Shown here one piece after another: positions 51,901-62,992 of a DNA stretch of 64,000 nt. The translations under genes and the position numbers were made by a program. Numbering within the stretch: position 1 is the stretch's first letter; each line of letters opens with the position of its first letter. The notes beneath the pieces are model-generated. The model was given only the letters and a program-made list of their open reading frames with translations. It searched no databases and was not told where the DNA came from. The stretch covers positions 1,885,253 to 1,949,252 of the forward strand of contig NC_049991.1 of assembly GCF_000003815.2 (NCBI RefSeq), written 5' to 3'. Origin of the DNA: Branchiostoma floridae (Eukaryota; Chordata; Leptocardii; Amphioxiformes; Branchiostomatidae).

Positions 51901-54900
51901 ATATGGATAACAAACTTCCATTTTTTTTACTCAAGACCAATGTTTTTGTACCGTCTGTCACCTTCTTCGTTGTAATTGTGTACAAATAACATTGTTTTCA
52001 AGTGACTAGTGAAACTGTTCACGAATGCATGTATCGTAAGTAGTTTAACATAATTTGTTCATACCTACGTGTCGAGAATACAGAGGCTCTCCAAATAATT
52101 TTTAATGTTAGTTTGTTTGTTTTTTGTTTAGGAATAAGTTTTGAATTATTTGCAGATGTAAGACACCTGTTGATTGGTCCGTCAGCAGGTCCGAGGTCCT
52201 GATGTCGGGCACGCGCAGAAAGCTGAAGCCCTGTGACTCGCGTAGATCCACGGTAATGCGCATGTCTGGTATGATCTGTTCTGGTCTGATACTGCAAGAC
52301 AAAAAATAAACTTTCAATTCTCGTGTCTGATTTGAATGCCATGGTCCGAAAATCAACAATTAATTTTCAACCTAAGTGCAACTATGCATAATAATTCATT
52401 TCACAAATTTTCCTAATACAGTAGAAGCCGTTGAGTTGCACTCCCCATTTGCTAGCACATTTTGTGCAATTATCTGGATGGTGCAACAAAGCCAAGTTAT
52501 TCAGCTGGACAGCATCAGTACGGTACTTTGGGATTCAGTGCAATAAACAGAAATACGCAGTTATCCGTTGTGCAATTCACTGGCTTCTGTACATGTATCT
52601 GTATTCAAGAATATGGTAATAGCATCATTTGCAATGCATACACACGAGTATTGTAAGTATATGTACCACAGAACCATTAAAGGCACTGACTGTTGTTTGG
52701 CCTGTCACATATGTCGTACGACGGGTTTACGACAAAAAATGACGAATGTCGATGGTCAGGTCCGTCGAAGCGTTGCAGAAAATCGTGTGACGAAAATTCA
52801 AATCGTTTGACGAAAGTAACTGCGGCATATAACAGTCAAACCATAGAAGGCAGGTGGCCATCACGTGATGATCACGTGGCCACCGCGTGATCATCGCGTG
52901 ACCGTTTACCTGATGACGTGCTCGTAGATGCCGAGTTTGCGTACAAGGAACTCCTGGTAGGTGAGCTGAAACGTGACCTTCTCCTCTGCACCCACGTTGA
53001 TGGCGATCCGGAACTCTTCGCGACCTCTCGGACTGGAGAAGATGTTTTTATTCGATCTTTCATTTGCATGGAAGCCTTTTTAAAAGTAAAACTTTGAGAG
53101 CCAAATAACTTTTATCCATCAATTTGTTGGTTCACGCATTTCTTCACTTATTATTGGATTATCAAGGCGTTGAATGGTTCACAGAACTATCTATTCATCT
53201 GTATTATTCCGTTGGTGATATAGGATAACCCATCCACTTGATAGTTAATCGTTATATCACTAAACAGTTTGGCATATCAATCTATATTTATTTTAGGTAA
53301 AAACACTTCTGCCATCATGATAGACTTCAATCGCTTCTTTGTCAGAGGGATATAAAAGTTTGGTAAGGCTAGGGTTGAGATAGAATTTGTCGAATATTTG
53401 ATAAGTCATATTAAGACCAGCTTCGAGTATTTCGCTATGGTAAAAGCAGTCAACCGTATGCATTCATCCAGCAAAATTATGTTGATAAAGAAATCATTTC
53501 AACAAAACGATTACGATTTTGATCCAGACCTTTCTTGTGCGACGTGCCCGGCGCTTTCTCCGGCCTCTACGGCGGCGTCGTACGCTTGTCTCGCCGCCCC
53601 CTTCTCCATCACAGTCCCCACGTACAGGGTGTCGTTGATTACCCTAAAACACAACGGACGAGCATAGACGTACCCATAGTGTAACTGACATGTATGGTTT
53701 CTCCAAAGCAGAGGGTCAACTCGACTGTGTCTATGCATTAACGAACCATCTTAGCAAATATGTGGCAGAGACGAACAGACACAACAAAAACAATACCTCC
53801 ATTTTTCATAGAGATAATGATAAATCCAAACAACCTCCTTGATCAAACCGAGGACGAAGCGCATTTAGCTCTTTCTCTAGAATACGCTCGTAGTAATAGT
53901 ATATATGTCATGACAAGTGCCCTATACTTACATAGAAAAGTTGGAGATGAACGCTGTCTCTGGTAGCTGCATAGTGAAGACTGCCTCCCGACCTCGGTCC
54001 CCGCGATTGGCCAGCTTACTTTCGACCGTTACAGTGGCGAATCGTGACGTCACGTGGGAGTCGACGTGCAGCCAATAGACGTCGGCCATATCGCCTATGT
54101 CATCTTGTCGTCTGACTCTGCGTTCCGAGACCTGCCACACAGAGCAAAATGGTCAGTTCAACTACAGTAAACTTTAGACGTTTGTAAAATGGGATTTGTT
54201 TGTATTGCCTATAGGGGTGACATCGACTATCATAATTCCACCAGGTGCCATAATACCGCCACCTCAAAAAAAAAAAACGTTAGTATAGAGGTATTCCCAA
54301 GATTGTCTTGAACACTGAATGTTAAATATCCTACATACAATACTTATTATATTGATAAATAAATTATTAATTGATAATTATTATAAATATACAGATATTT
54401 TAAAAAGCGTTGAAGACAATCTTGAGAAGGCCTCTATAACAACGTTTTTTGAGGTGGCGGTATAAAGACACCTGGTGGAATTATACGAATGTATAACATA
54501 ATTCAGGAAATTTCCTAGCTGTTTCAGTATTTAAATGATGAGTTACGTGCTCAACATACTCCCCCGGGACCCCCATTTTGCATCCCTTCCGAAAGACGGG
54601 TGCAGCCCCAACAGAGATGCCCTCTCCAGGATTTGAACCCGAGTTTCCCAGTTTTCCTTGCATGTATGTGTCTGAGCTTATTGGAACTGGGAGCTTAACT
54701 TTGAGGCCGCTACCAATTGAGCTACAGGGACAGCTCTCAACCTCGGCACTCAGTGCAAGCATTATTACACCCCACACTGCTGTGCTACCCTAGCCCGCAC
54801 ATAGACACGCATAAAGATGACATTACACCAATTCACCATAACACTGCATCAATAAGTAAGCAGTCTTCCTGAATCCATACTACCTGTACGTCAGAAAAAC

Positions 54901-55467
54901 AATGCACCAAAAAGCACCCAAGGGAAAATAAAGAAAACGATATTTGCTTACAATCATAACAAAAACAATATCTCAAATATCATTTCCTTTCCCATGGGTG
55001 CTTTCTGGAACATTTCGATTTTTTTCTGTTTCACATGTAATAGCATCATCATTCAATAGTGTTTGAAGAAAAACGCTGTAGTTTGGTTAAGTTTGGGCGC
55101 TATATTTGAAGTGAAGCTAGTGTTTATTACGATAATCATTTTGTTGATTTTGTATGCAGTAGCTAGTTACCAGGGCTCGCCCTTGATAATAGCCTCCGGC
55201 TAGTTGGGTAGGCCTGGCTGTATTTCTTACAGCTGAATAAATCGAGCCGAATCAAATCAAGTCACGCAATTAAAAAAAAAGTCGTACACGAATATAACAG
55301 GACTATTTTCACCTTTGACAATTAAAGGCAAGAAAATTTACAAATTGTACATATTGATGCGAAGCCATAACTACGTCTACATAGTCTACATACTTGTTAG
55401 TCACATCTTGGAAGTGGAACGTATATTGCAATGATTGCTGGGATGGTAATCTACCCCCCCCTCCTAC

Positions 55468-55500
<33 letters not shown>

Positions 55501-56218
55501 GTGCGTGTGCGTGTGTGTGTCTGTGTGTCTCAGTGTGTGTGCGTGTCATCATCTCCAGTACTGCTTAGCCCACAACAATGTGGATTACTAGCAGCTGCGC
55601 ATGACGTAAGTGCATGTGAAAAACAAAGGGTATAAAGGACGTGGACATGTGCAGACAGGACAAGTGATATTACAACACACTTATTTACACTATGTACAAT
55701 GGACTGGGGGCAGCTCAGTGCAGCGAAGCCCGTCCCAGCTCAGTTTTGAACTGGGAGAGGGACTCCGCCTCCGCCACACTAGGGTCAAGTTCATTCCACT
55801 CTTTGATGGTCCGAGGGAAGAACGAGAGCCTGTAATAGTTGGTCTTACACGCAATGGTCTGCAGCTTGAAAGCATGATTAGTGCGGCGGGAGCACCGAGC
55901 TGCTGGGACGAGACTCGAGGTGTGTGGGACGGAGATGGTGTTGTGTAGGATTTTGTGCATTGTGGTCAGCCTGGCCATTTTACGGCGTTCGGACAGTGGC
56001 TGTGTGTGCGTGTGTGCCACGGTATTATTGAAGATACAAGATATCAAGTCAGCTACTCTCTAAATCTCACCTTGTCTCTGGAATCTTGTCTTCCAGCGAT
56101 GACTACATTGAACCCCGCGATCTCGCCATCACGTTTGCGGTGTGATCCCTCACTTCCGCATTCAGCCAACACAAGAATACAGAGCGCTGCCGCCAACGCC
56201 CAGCCTACTTTTACCATA
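44684..56218 (-). CDS. Inter-alpha-trypsin inhibitor heavy-chain-like protein (VIT + VWA)
   Basis: Exons in order: 56071-56218, 53932-54131, 53530-53643, 52910-53032, 52167-52291, 51705-51868, 51391-51540, 51079-51214, 50616-50666 joined to 46516-46716 (interrupted by a transposable element), 45824-45954, 45245-45400, 44684-45016. They total about 676 codons. It is a secreted or surface protein with signal peptide, VIT domain, VWA domain with MIDAS, and the conserved segment [10 protein letters not shown]...[12 protein letters not shown] found in ITIH proteins, which bind hyaluronan matrix. It is shorter than vertebrate heavy chains (about 900 residues) because the C-terminal ITIHC domain is absent. 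Two oddities: an apparent 1-bp frameshift in exon 1 and the element inside the VWA coding sequence. Confidence 0.9.
45990..46187. mobile_element. TA-type MITE, copy 3
   Basis: Left TTAGGCCCCATTTCAAAACC and right GGTTGGGAATTGTGACCTAA are inverted. Interior TTTGCGGAAACGAGAAATA, ATATACACAAATTATGC and CCGTTTCCGAAAGCTACC match the other two copies. It lies in the intron between ITIH-like exons 9 and 10, 36 bp from exon 10. Confidence 0.85.
46516..51540 (-). CDS. ITIH-like exons 7-9: VWA domain with MIDAS, split by a transposable element
   Basis: Exon 7 (51391-51540) has the strand [16 protein letters not shown] with the DxSxS MIDAS core. Exon 8 (51079-51214) reads [15 protein letters not shown] and ends at the GG pair. 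Exon 9 begins at 50666 with [17 protein letters not shown], including the MIDAS Thr, and stops at the element boundary (50616). It resumes on the far side at 46716 with [20 protein letters not shown], including the MIDAS Asp, and ends at the phase 1 donor at 46515. Joining 50616 to 46716 keeps the frame exactly. All metal-binding residues are present in the parts. Confidence 0.9.
47380..48850 (+). repeat. Left tandem array of the foldback-like element
   Basis: About 17 diverged units of 70-100 bp, each centred on ACTGTGTCAATTTGTATGACA-like sequence followed by CACTTGTAGAAAAGCG. The TGTGTCA...TGACACA core is itself palindromic. Units are considerably more diverged than those of the right array. 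Confidence 0.88.
48885..50035 (-). repeat. Right tandem array of the foldback-like element
   Basis: About 13 units of 85-92 bp, each with GTGTCATTCAAATTGACACA, GTTTGTCTCCTGAACACTTT, CGCTATTAGTTTGCTATATA and TTCTTATTGCGCTATCTGCA. Read on the minus strand the core matches the left array, so the arrays are inverted copies of one monomer family. Several neighbouring units are nearly identical, indicating recent amplification. Confidence 0.92.
51705..54131 (-). CDS. ITIH-like exons 2-6: VIT domain and linker to VWA
   Basis: Exons 53932-54131, 53530-53643, 52910-53032, 52167-52291 and 51705-51868 join in phases 0-2-2-2-1-0. VIT landmarks: [61 protein letters not shown], and [20 protein letters not shown]. 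The last exon ends with [19 protein letters not shown], the strand leading into the VWA domain. The order matches ITIH proteins, in which the VIT domain packs against the VWA domain. Confidence 0.92.
54232..54484. repeat. TIR mini-element in ITIH intron 1
   Basis: ATAATTCCACCAGGTG on the left pairs with CACCTGGTGGAATTAT on the right. Inner arms (ACCGCCACCTCAAAAAA / TTTTTTGAGGTGGCGGT, AAGATTGTCTT / AAGACAATCTT) also pair. Confidence 0.9.
54490..54745 (-). repeat. tRNA-derived SINE
   Basis: Minus strand CCCTGTAGCTCAATTGGTAG (A-box) and CTCGGGTTCAAATCC (B-box) precede GGGGCTGCACCCGTCTTTC and an AT-rich tail. The long gap between boxes rules out a normal tRNA. Related pieces are at 33975-34100 and 4030-4200. 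Confidence 0.8.
55466..55546. repeat. (CTGT)n/(GT)n microsatellite
   Basis: Seven CTGT units, then CT and GT-rich repeats, in ITIH intron 1. The rest of 54800-55450 shows nothing recognisable. Confidence 0.95.
55700..56047 (-). mobile_element. 5'-truncated non-LTR retrotransposon (RT C-terminal tail)
   Basis: The minus-strand frame ends with [20 protein letters not shown] and [15 protein letters not shown], the usual C-terminal tail of jockey/L2/CR1-type reverse transcriptases (FFPRTI..WN.LP). Only about 110 codons remain. It is in the same orientation as the ITIH-like gene and starts within about 25 bp of the exon 1 donor. Confidence 0.75.
56071..56218 (-). CDS. ITIH-like exon 1: signal peptide, apparent frameshift
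   Basis: The ATG at 56218 opens a clear signal peptide ([19 protein letters not shown]), but this frame stops four codons later. The frame required by the GTGAGA donor at 56070 and the phase 0 acceptor of the next exon is one base off. In that frame the 3' half reads [16 protein letters not shown]..., plausible for the propeptide region. A single extra base near 56160 (GAATTGCGG) would explain it: sequencing or assembly error, allele, or inactivating mutation. An alternative donor AA/GTGAGG within the exon does not fit the next exon's phase. Confidence 0.6.
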
Positions 56219-56937
56219 ATGTCACGTTCTAAAACACTGCCAAAACGTGCACTACAACATCCTACACTTCTTACAGAAGTCTAGCTACAAGCAAACGAAC
56301 AGAACTTTCACTACGGTACTGTTTTGCCTTCAGTATAAACGAGCTACGCCATCGTTGCAGTCTGAGAAGACATTCCTTTGTGACCTTTGACCTCCTCAAA
56401 TATAGCACCCTTGGTCTGACGTCATTGTTGGCGCGCTTCCAAACTTTGCTATCACTTGCATCATGAAGGTGCGATGCTTTGAATTTTAATTTGTTTGTTG
56501 GACTACGTTGAACATGATTCGGACGACTCACTTTGTTAGATAGTAAAGGGCGACGTCACCTATCGATTTATGTCGAAAGTGCAGTCTACACTGGTATCCA
56601 TATGTTCACCTAGAAATTTATCAATTTCCCTTCCCATGAAAAATTATGATATGAACGTAGTGCTATATAAAGCGTTTGTACCACCAAAAGCAAGGAGTGC
56701 AAGAGGAATACAATCGGACAAGTGCGACTAGCGATTCAAATCCGAACTGCAATAGAAACGATCACCCCTGTAACTAGAAATAAAGCTATCCAATATATGG
56801 ACATATTGACACCGCCCCTTTCTTGCCATGTAATAGTTCAAGCATGGGCGGAGCGAGTCTATGTGGATATAGTATAGCCCCGCCCTCTCAAGGAGTTTGT
56901 TGGCATCCCCCGAGGGCGAAGCCCTTGTAATGGCGCC

Positions 56938-57310
56938 CCGGAATATTGGACTTCGCACACCTGACCGATACTTGACCCATGTACTAGTACCTCAGCAAGT
57001 CGGTACACTAGTGCACATGGGGCGCCATTCTGCCAAAGCACACACCTAAACTCGTGATCCAGTCTTCTTGAATCTCTCCTTGAAAACAAAGGTGAATCTT
57101 AGAGCCTTGTCGTGTGTGAAACGTCAACGTCTTCGCACCATTTTTCAGACCACTCTTGATACATTTAATTGAAAGTTCATGGCAAATTCTTGCCATTGGG
57201 CAAGTTGTATGCAACATTAAATGGTACATAGGGTGTATTAACAATGTAGCATGTATCTACTTCATGTTTGTGTTTGTTGAATTCTGTATAACTGGTAAAC
57301 CGCGTTTGAT
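56938..57310. repeat. Segmental duplication block shared with 40845-41312 (empty MITE site)
   Basis: The counterpart of the 40.8 kb block, next to the truncated SDR copy. At about 57290-57300 it reads CTGGTAAACCGCG, the uninterrupted form of the MITE insertion site at 41314. The interval 56219-56937 holds the ITIH 5' flank with no recognised gene. Confidence 0.85.
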
Positions 57311-57360
57311 CATAACACAATAGTTTCAGACAGGAAATATATTGGCTTCTATCAGCCCTC

Positions 57361-57885
57361 CTATTGGCTAGGCCTGTAGACGATGAGAGCTTGTGGCAAG
57401 TTGTGCAGTAGCCTGACAAGCAGTAAGGCACCCCTCAAGCGGCACACGTTCGGCTTGTCGGCCCATCTAGCCGGATCGCTCACCACGGGCTCCTGCTGCA
57501 GCATCTGGGCGATCTCGTACTTCAGACACAGCCACACGCCCTTCACGTTCACGTCCATGACGCGGTCGAACGCGTCCTCGGAAGACTCCACGATCCGTGC
57601 CGAAGCTCCCAAGATCCCGGCGCCGTTAAAGGCGCAGTCGATCCGCCCGAAGCGCTGAACCGCCGCAGTTACCATGGCTTCCACGCTTGTCGCCATGGTA
57701 ACGTCCATCTGCACGGCGATGCCCGGAGTTTGGAGCATGCCCAGTGTCTCCTTGGCGCTCTGCTCGTCGATGTCAGCCACCACACAGCTGTACCCGAGCT
57801 CAGCAAACCTGACCGCCGTGGCACGGCCGATGCCGCTCCCGCCTCCCGTTACCAGGGCAACGGGCTTCCGGGTGGAGGTAGCCAT
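57361..57885 (-). pseudogene. Truncated short-chain dehydrogenase, copy 3
   Basis: It starts at the homologous ATG (57885) and is almost identical to copy 1 for about 150 codons (cofactor-binding half with TGGGSGIG and NGAG). It then jumps into what is 3' untranslated sequence in copy 1. Relative to copy 1 about 365 bp are missing, taking the catalytic Ser, Tyr and Lys and the original stop. The remaining frame ends in unrelated residues at 57361. The upstream TTTTCTAG acceptor is retained. It cannot be an active SDR, though it may be transcribed. Confidence 0.88.
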
Positions 57886-58059
57886 GGTTACAGATGTACA
57901 CCTAGAAAACAGAATGTTACATTTATCTCTTCCTGATGTCTGCTTCCGCTGAAAAACACAGGATTTGAGTAGCACATAATTGCGTGCAACTGCCACTGTC
58001 AATACCATACCTTGGAATATGAAGGTAGTCTTGTTGTAAGGGCTGTTGACTTAGAATAG

Positions 58060-59280
58060 ATCGTTTTCATGTGACGTCACAGTCGCGTTCGAACGTTCGA
58101 ACGGCCATGCATGTTGGATGATAAGCTGCTTGATCTCCACACGGCTGTGTGTTGCACGTGGTGGGCCCGTACATGGAAAGAAGTTTTTTTGTTTGTTATT
58201 AGGCCATGTTGATTTGATTAAATGGATGACATCCTCTGGGAACTCCAAAACTGATGCGAGCGAGCGAATAAAACAAAAGTTTGGCCAAAAATAAAAGTTG
58301 CCTCCAGTATGAAATAAAAGTGGCCAGGAAGGTTGAACATAGGACTAAACACACATAGTATGGTACACCAACAGTTAGGTGTAGGGACCAGTACATCATA
58401 CGGGTGCAAGACATTTTTTTCTTCTTGGACCAATCTGAAAAAAAAAACAGACCTGGACAAAATCAGAGGAACAGGTTTCGCCAATCACAAAATGGACGCA
58501 CTATGTCGGCAGGCATTTGGGTCTTACCGGGGGCCAAGAAGACAACAAGAGGAAGTCAAGTAGAGCTTATAGTCAATTGTACCAAGTTTCTATAGTCAAA
58601 GGTACAGAGGCAGTTAGCCTTTATTCCTTGGTGATGGGATTTTCAAATGCCAGTGGGAGTTCAATAATCTACCAAACAGATTCCTTTGTAGCAAAACTGA
58701 CCAATTACCATTGTTTTGAGTATTGCCAGTTCTCAAGTGTCCACAGACAATCAGGTCCAGCCGTCCAGGTTCAGATCCGGACCTGAAAATGATCCTCTGG
58801 ACCTGAATAGGACCTGAATTTTCTGTACTGGTACCTCCCCGTACCAACAGTAGATTTTTTTTCTTTCTGTCCTTTCACATTTTATTCGATGACTTTAGAT
58901 TTATTTTGGCATTCTATGTCATTAGACTATGATTACTTATCTATTTTCTGATCCTTTTTTTTCAATCTATGGAATATTTGTGCTCATTTTACAGCTGCCT
59001 TGCAAAATCTATTGTGTGGTCAAAAACTTTTTTTTTTTGGAAACGGCCGAAAATTGGTGCGAGCGCGGATGTCATCCATATAATCATATCATTATCAACA
59101 TGGCCTTATTTACAAACGGGCTGGCTGTTCAATGCGCTAACTGTGAGTTCCATGAACACAGGATACAGCGTACTCGCCGTTTCTATCTAACAACACAGAC
59201 ACAGTTATCCCTTTTTAACTCGATTGAATCACCATTCTAGCGGCCTGTCAACATGGGCCCCCGTGCGGAGTTTGCTCATC
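58060..59280. mobile_element. Probable TIR element upstream of SDR copy 3
   Basis: AGGCCATGTTGATTTGATTA, ATGGATGACATCC and GATGCGAGCG at 58200-58262 are matched in inverted order at 59050-59110 (GTGCGAGCG, GGATGTCATCCAT, TTATCAACATGGCCTT). Outer ends are poorly conserved, so limits are approximate. No credible protein. Confidence 0.55.
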
Positions 59281-61399
59281 TGTGATCAATTGTTACAAAT
59301 TAGTCGGTTTTTTTTTACGTAAAGACGTGGTCTTTTAGAAAATAGCACTCTCCTTTGGAGTAAAATAGTTTAAGAGTCATTTCATGGAATACGGCCCATC
59401 TACATTTCATTATTCTAGTTATTTGCACAATGAGCATATACGTTTCCCACGTCAGAGGTTGAACTTTTACCTCAAGTCAAGTCAAGTGTAGTGACAGGTT
59501 AACTGGTTAGACAACATCTTCAGACAGGGTGTGACACGGGCAGGTCAGCACTGGAAGCTTGAAGATCTCTAACTTTGTCACCAACTTTGTCTCACAGGTG
59601 GGAATATATTTACTGTGTAGGTTCTAGTTGAAGAAATGAAGGTTGTCTTCTGTCGCAGTGAGCAGGGTTTGAAAAGCTTCATAGCATGCAAGTTACCACG
59701 CACACATATGCGTAGCTATTATTGTAGAAAATATGTAACATGCATTGGCATAATACCGGTCATAAGCCTTATACCGGTCGATTAAAAATAGTGGAACTTA
59801 AAGAGATCTACACATGCACCAATAGTTATTTCTGAGGTATGCACACTTCAGACATCTAGGTGTCCAATACATAATTTACAAAGCATCGATAACAATGCAT
59901 TCGAAGACAACAAGGCCAAAAGTTTTCAGGTCATTTTCGGGGCAGGCGAGCTCGTCGTGGGACAAACACACTGTCACGTTCATCGCCAGATTTGTAGATA
60001 ATAATCACATGTGCTCACGGCACAAGACGAGCATGATTCAACAGCAATCTTGAATTTCTTTTGGTGACCTACAACTCGTGTAAAAGTGTGAGGAACCGTT
60101 GCATTATCGCCCAGATCTACGGCTGAATGGGTCAAATTGAACGTACGCCGCCATTTTTAATGCTACGGCCAGCAGTAAAGTTTTACGTCATAGCGGTTGT
60201 GACGGACCAAAATTAAATGAAAATTCTTGTCAGTATACGCCCATTTTCTCATGACTTTTTGTATGCTCATGCAGATTTTTGTTTTGTGCAACTACTAACA
60301 GGAAAGAAAGGAACAACAGAGGATGTATAAAGGTACATAGCGGCAGTTAATTGTGCCGTGTTTCGTTCGGCCGGTATAGTGCACCCCCTTCCAACCACGC
60401 GCCCGTTCTCCGTGCAATTCCGCGGTGTGTTCCAATTACGATATTATGTTTTTAGCAGGACCAGAGAGACAAAATAACTTACACAGAACAAGTGGCAAAG
60501 GTAAGCTGTAACAGCAACATGTAACTGGAGAAAATGATGCGTTGATCATTTGCCAAATTAGCATTGCTTGAGAAATTGCAGTAAACCGACCGGTATTATG
60601 CCAATGGATGTTAACGACCAAACCTTAGCCTCAGGGAATTCTTCTGGTTTTCATAATGGCGATACGATCGAATGTTTATCTTGTTCTCAGTTTAGCGTAT
60701 TGGGGGAGAATACAATAACGTTACGGTGTCGAGGTGATGTACAAGTTGGTGGGGTAAGACGTTGTAGTCCAACTTTGTCGCAGTATGGCTGAAAATTCGT
60801 AGTTTGGGTTGTTACATTTTGCACTAGACGTGTTTACAAAATCTCTCACTGGCTGGGTTTAATGAGGGGGGCGGAAACTGTCGGGCTAGGAGAGCGTTTT
60901 TAGTCAGGCTATGGTTACTTACGAAGTAGTTGAGTCAGACAGTACATCAGGCCGAAAGACAAGTCGTATGAAGCTCGTTGGGTGAACTACGCGTGAGTTC
61001 TCCAAATTACGTCGCGCCTTGTCAAACAACGTCGTAGTTGGCTGAAGCACGCCGTAGCTCAGTTTTGACCGGGGTAGAAAACCATTCACACGGAGTCAGA
61101 GTTGGAGAAGCACCAAATCTTGCCCCTCGTGAGGCAAGTGGATAGTGAGGGCAGCTGGATACTGGGGTAGACTGTGTAACGCAAACTCCGCTGTATAGGG
61201 TTGTAGCTAGTCTAGTCCTCCGTGCGCAGCCTATATGATATATTTTTTTTAACCCGCCGCAAGTAACTTTGGTAGCGCCGTTCTGTGTTCTATATCATCC
61301 AACATGGCGCCCACGCGTGGCGAAGCGGTTTTCGAATGTTCCGTGAAAACGATCTATTGATTCCGACGATGTACTTTACACCTATTTCCTCACTAAAAT
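59281..61399. other. Intergenic, no recognised gene
   Basis: No family-level protein, RNA or clear inverted repeat was found. Short stretches near 59430-59700 weakly resemble 39300-39530 (AGATCAGACGATATTTC-type and GTTTGAAA segments), consistent with the duplicated SDR flank. Confidence 0.5.
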
Positions 61400-61660
61400 C
61401 ACTTGAAGTAGATTACTTAAGGCACGCTGTAAAACCAAGGTTTCCGTGTTTGAGGAGAGCCATATCTGAAACACATCTAAGAACCCACTACACTTATCGA
61501 AAAGAGTACGGGTCCTTTCCAATGTAAGTTTATTAAACCTACGCAGATTGCACTTACTGTAAAAACTGGTGTGTTACGCCCAAGTACGGTTTAGATACGT
61601 ATATACCGGTTTTGGTTAATCACAAACTCCTGTTACAACAAACAACAACAATTAAATATA
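61400..61660. repeat. Duplicated SDR upstream flank (pair of 38690-38935)
   Basis: Shares GTAAAACCAAGG, TTTGAGGAG, ACACTTAT.GAAAAGAGTA, GTTACGCCCAAGTACG and CAAACTCCTGTTACAACA with 38.7-38.9 kb in the same order and orientation. Confidence 0.8.
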
Positions 61661-62527
61661 CTTATCATATAGCCAGGGGACGTGGGCCAATCAGAAGGCC
61701 CCATTTCATGCTGGTTATGACGCCGTAACAGCCGTGCATTAAATTTTTGATTATCGCACGTGTGCATTAAAAACTTTTGAAAGTTTAAACCAATCAGAAG
61801 GCCAGACAAACAGGACGCTGGCCAATCAGAATGAGATATCCAGGAATCGTCCATCTGCCAAGATAGGGGAATAAGTACAGGCATGGCAGGGGGGATGGCT
61901 CCCTCTATCAACATCGGTAGTGCGTACGCGTGTTTCTTTGTCCAAAGAAAATATTTGCCGTCTTAAAACAACATTGAATTACCTATAATATTTAAGACAA
62001 TAAAATCTATTTCAAGTCATGTCCAATTTAAACTGCAAATGGAAAATAAAATTATTTGCACCCCCGCCCATTCAAGTTCAGACGACAATAACACCATGGT
62101 CCGCCATTGAGTAGCGGTCATGGCGCTGGCGGACCAAAATGCTACCTTTCTTCGGAGAAGTCGTGTCTGAGTTCGTAGTCAACGAGATTCTCAAGAGCTG
62201 TGAAGCACAGGGATCCCGGAATGCCCCAGGAAAGCCGGCAGGGATTAAGCGCCTGATACGAGCGAACTCGACAAAATTGATACTGGGCGAGCGGAGTAAT
62301 GTGGAGCGTGCAACAGTTTGTAACATAATGAATCGACTTTGCTCTTATTTCAAGCCTTGGAACAGAAATACGTTTGACGTACAAGTCTTATGTGGTTGTC
62401 AAATTCACTGTTCAAATTTATGTACTTAATACAAGATATATGTTTTATAAAGGAATTTGTCGCTCCTACTCAACCGGAAACTCTACTCTACTCTTAAATG
62501 GGTCAGTGTGGGTAGGCTATATGATAA

Positions 62528-62713
62528 TAGCGTTAATGACCCACCTGTTCCTCGGTATATATGGTGTCATAACGCCTGGTCCTTTGCTATAACCACCTCA
62601 TAAAACCACCTCGTTCGCTTCGCTCACTCGGTGGTTTTATTCGGTGGTTATAGCAAAGGACCAGGCATTATGACACCATATACACCTCGGGGCGGGTCAT
62701 TAACACTTAAATA
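62528..62713. repeat. Large palindrome (foldback MITE)
   Basis: TATATGGTGTCATAACGCCT and GGTCCTTTGCTATAACCACC are matched inverted on the right arm (GGTGGTTATAGCAAAGGACC, AGGCATTATGACACCATATA) around a 35-bp loop. Outer arms TTAATGACCC / GGGTCATTAA also pair. The arms are almost identical, so the element is young. Confidence 0.92.
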
Positions 62714-62992
62714 ATGTGTGTGGAAATTGGCAGAGACGTCTATGTCTTGCTGTTAGAAGACGGTAAAGTTTCATCACTCTTTAGCACAGCTCTAAGATTT
62801 TCCTGTATTTTGAAGACGAGTCAGTAAAGGGGAGGGCTATCAACACCTCCCTGTAAACATGCTCTACTAATTGTGGATCAAAATAAACTCAAACTCAAAA
62901 CAGCAAGGGACACTGAGTTCAGTACAGGTCACAACAAACGATACAACATGATATAATGATACAAAGAATCTACACTACTCAAGAATCGTATT

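Noticed and set aside
62139-62429. 96-codon plus-strand ORF
   Set aside because: No known motif, and the opposite strand has equally long frames; not distinguishable from chance.
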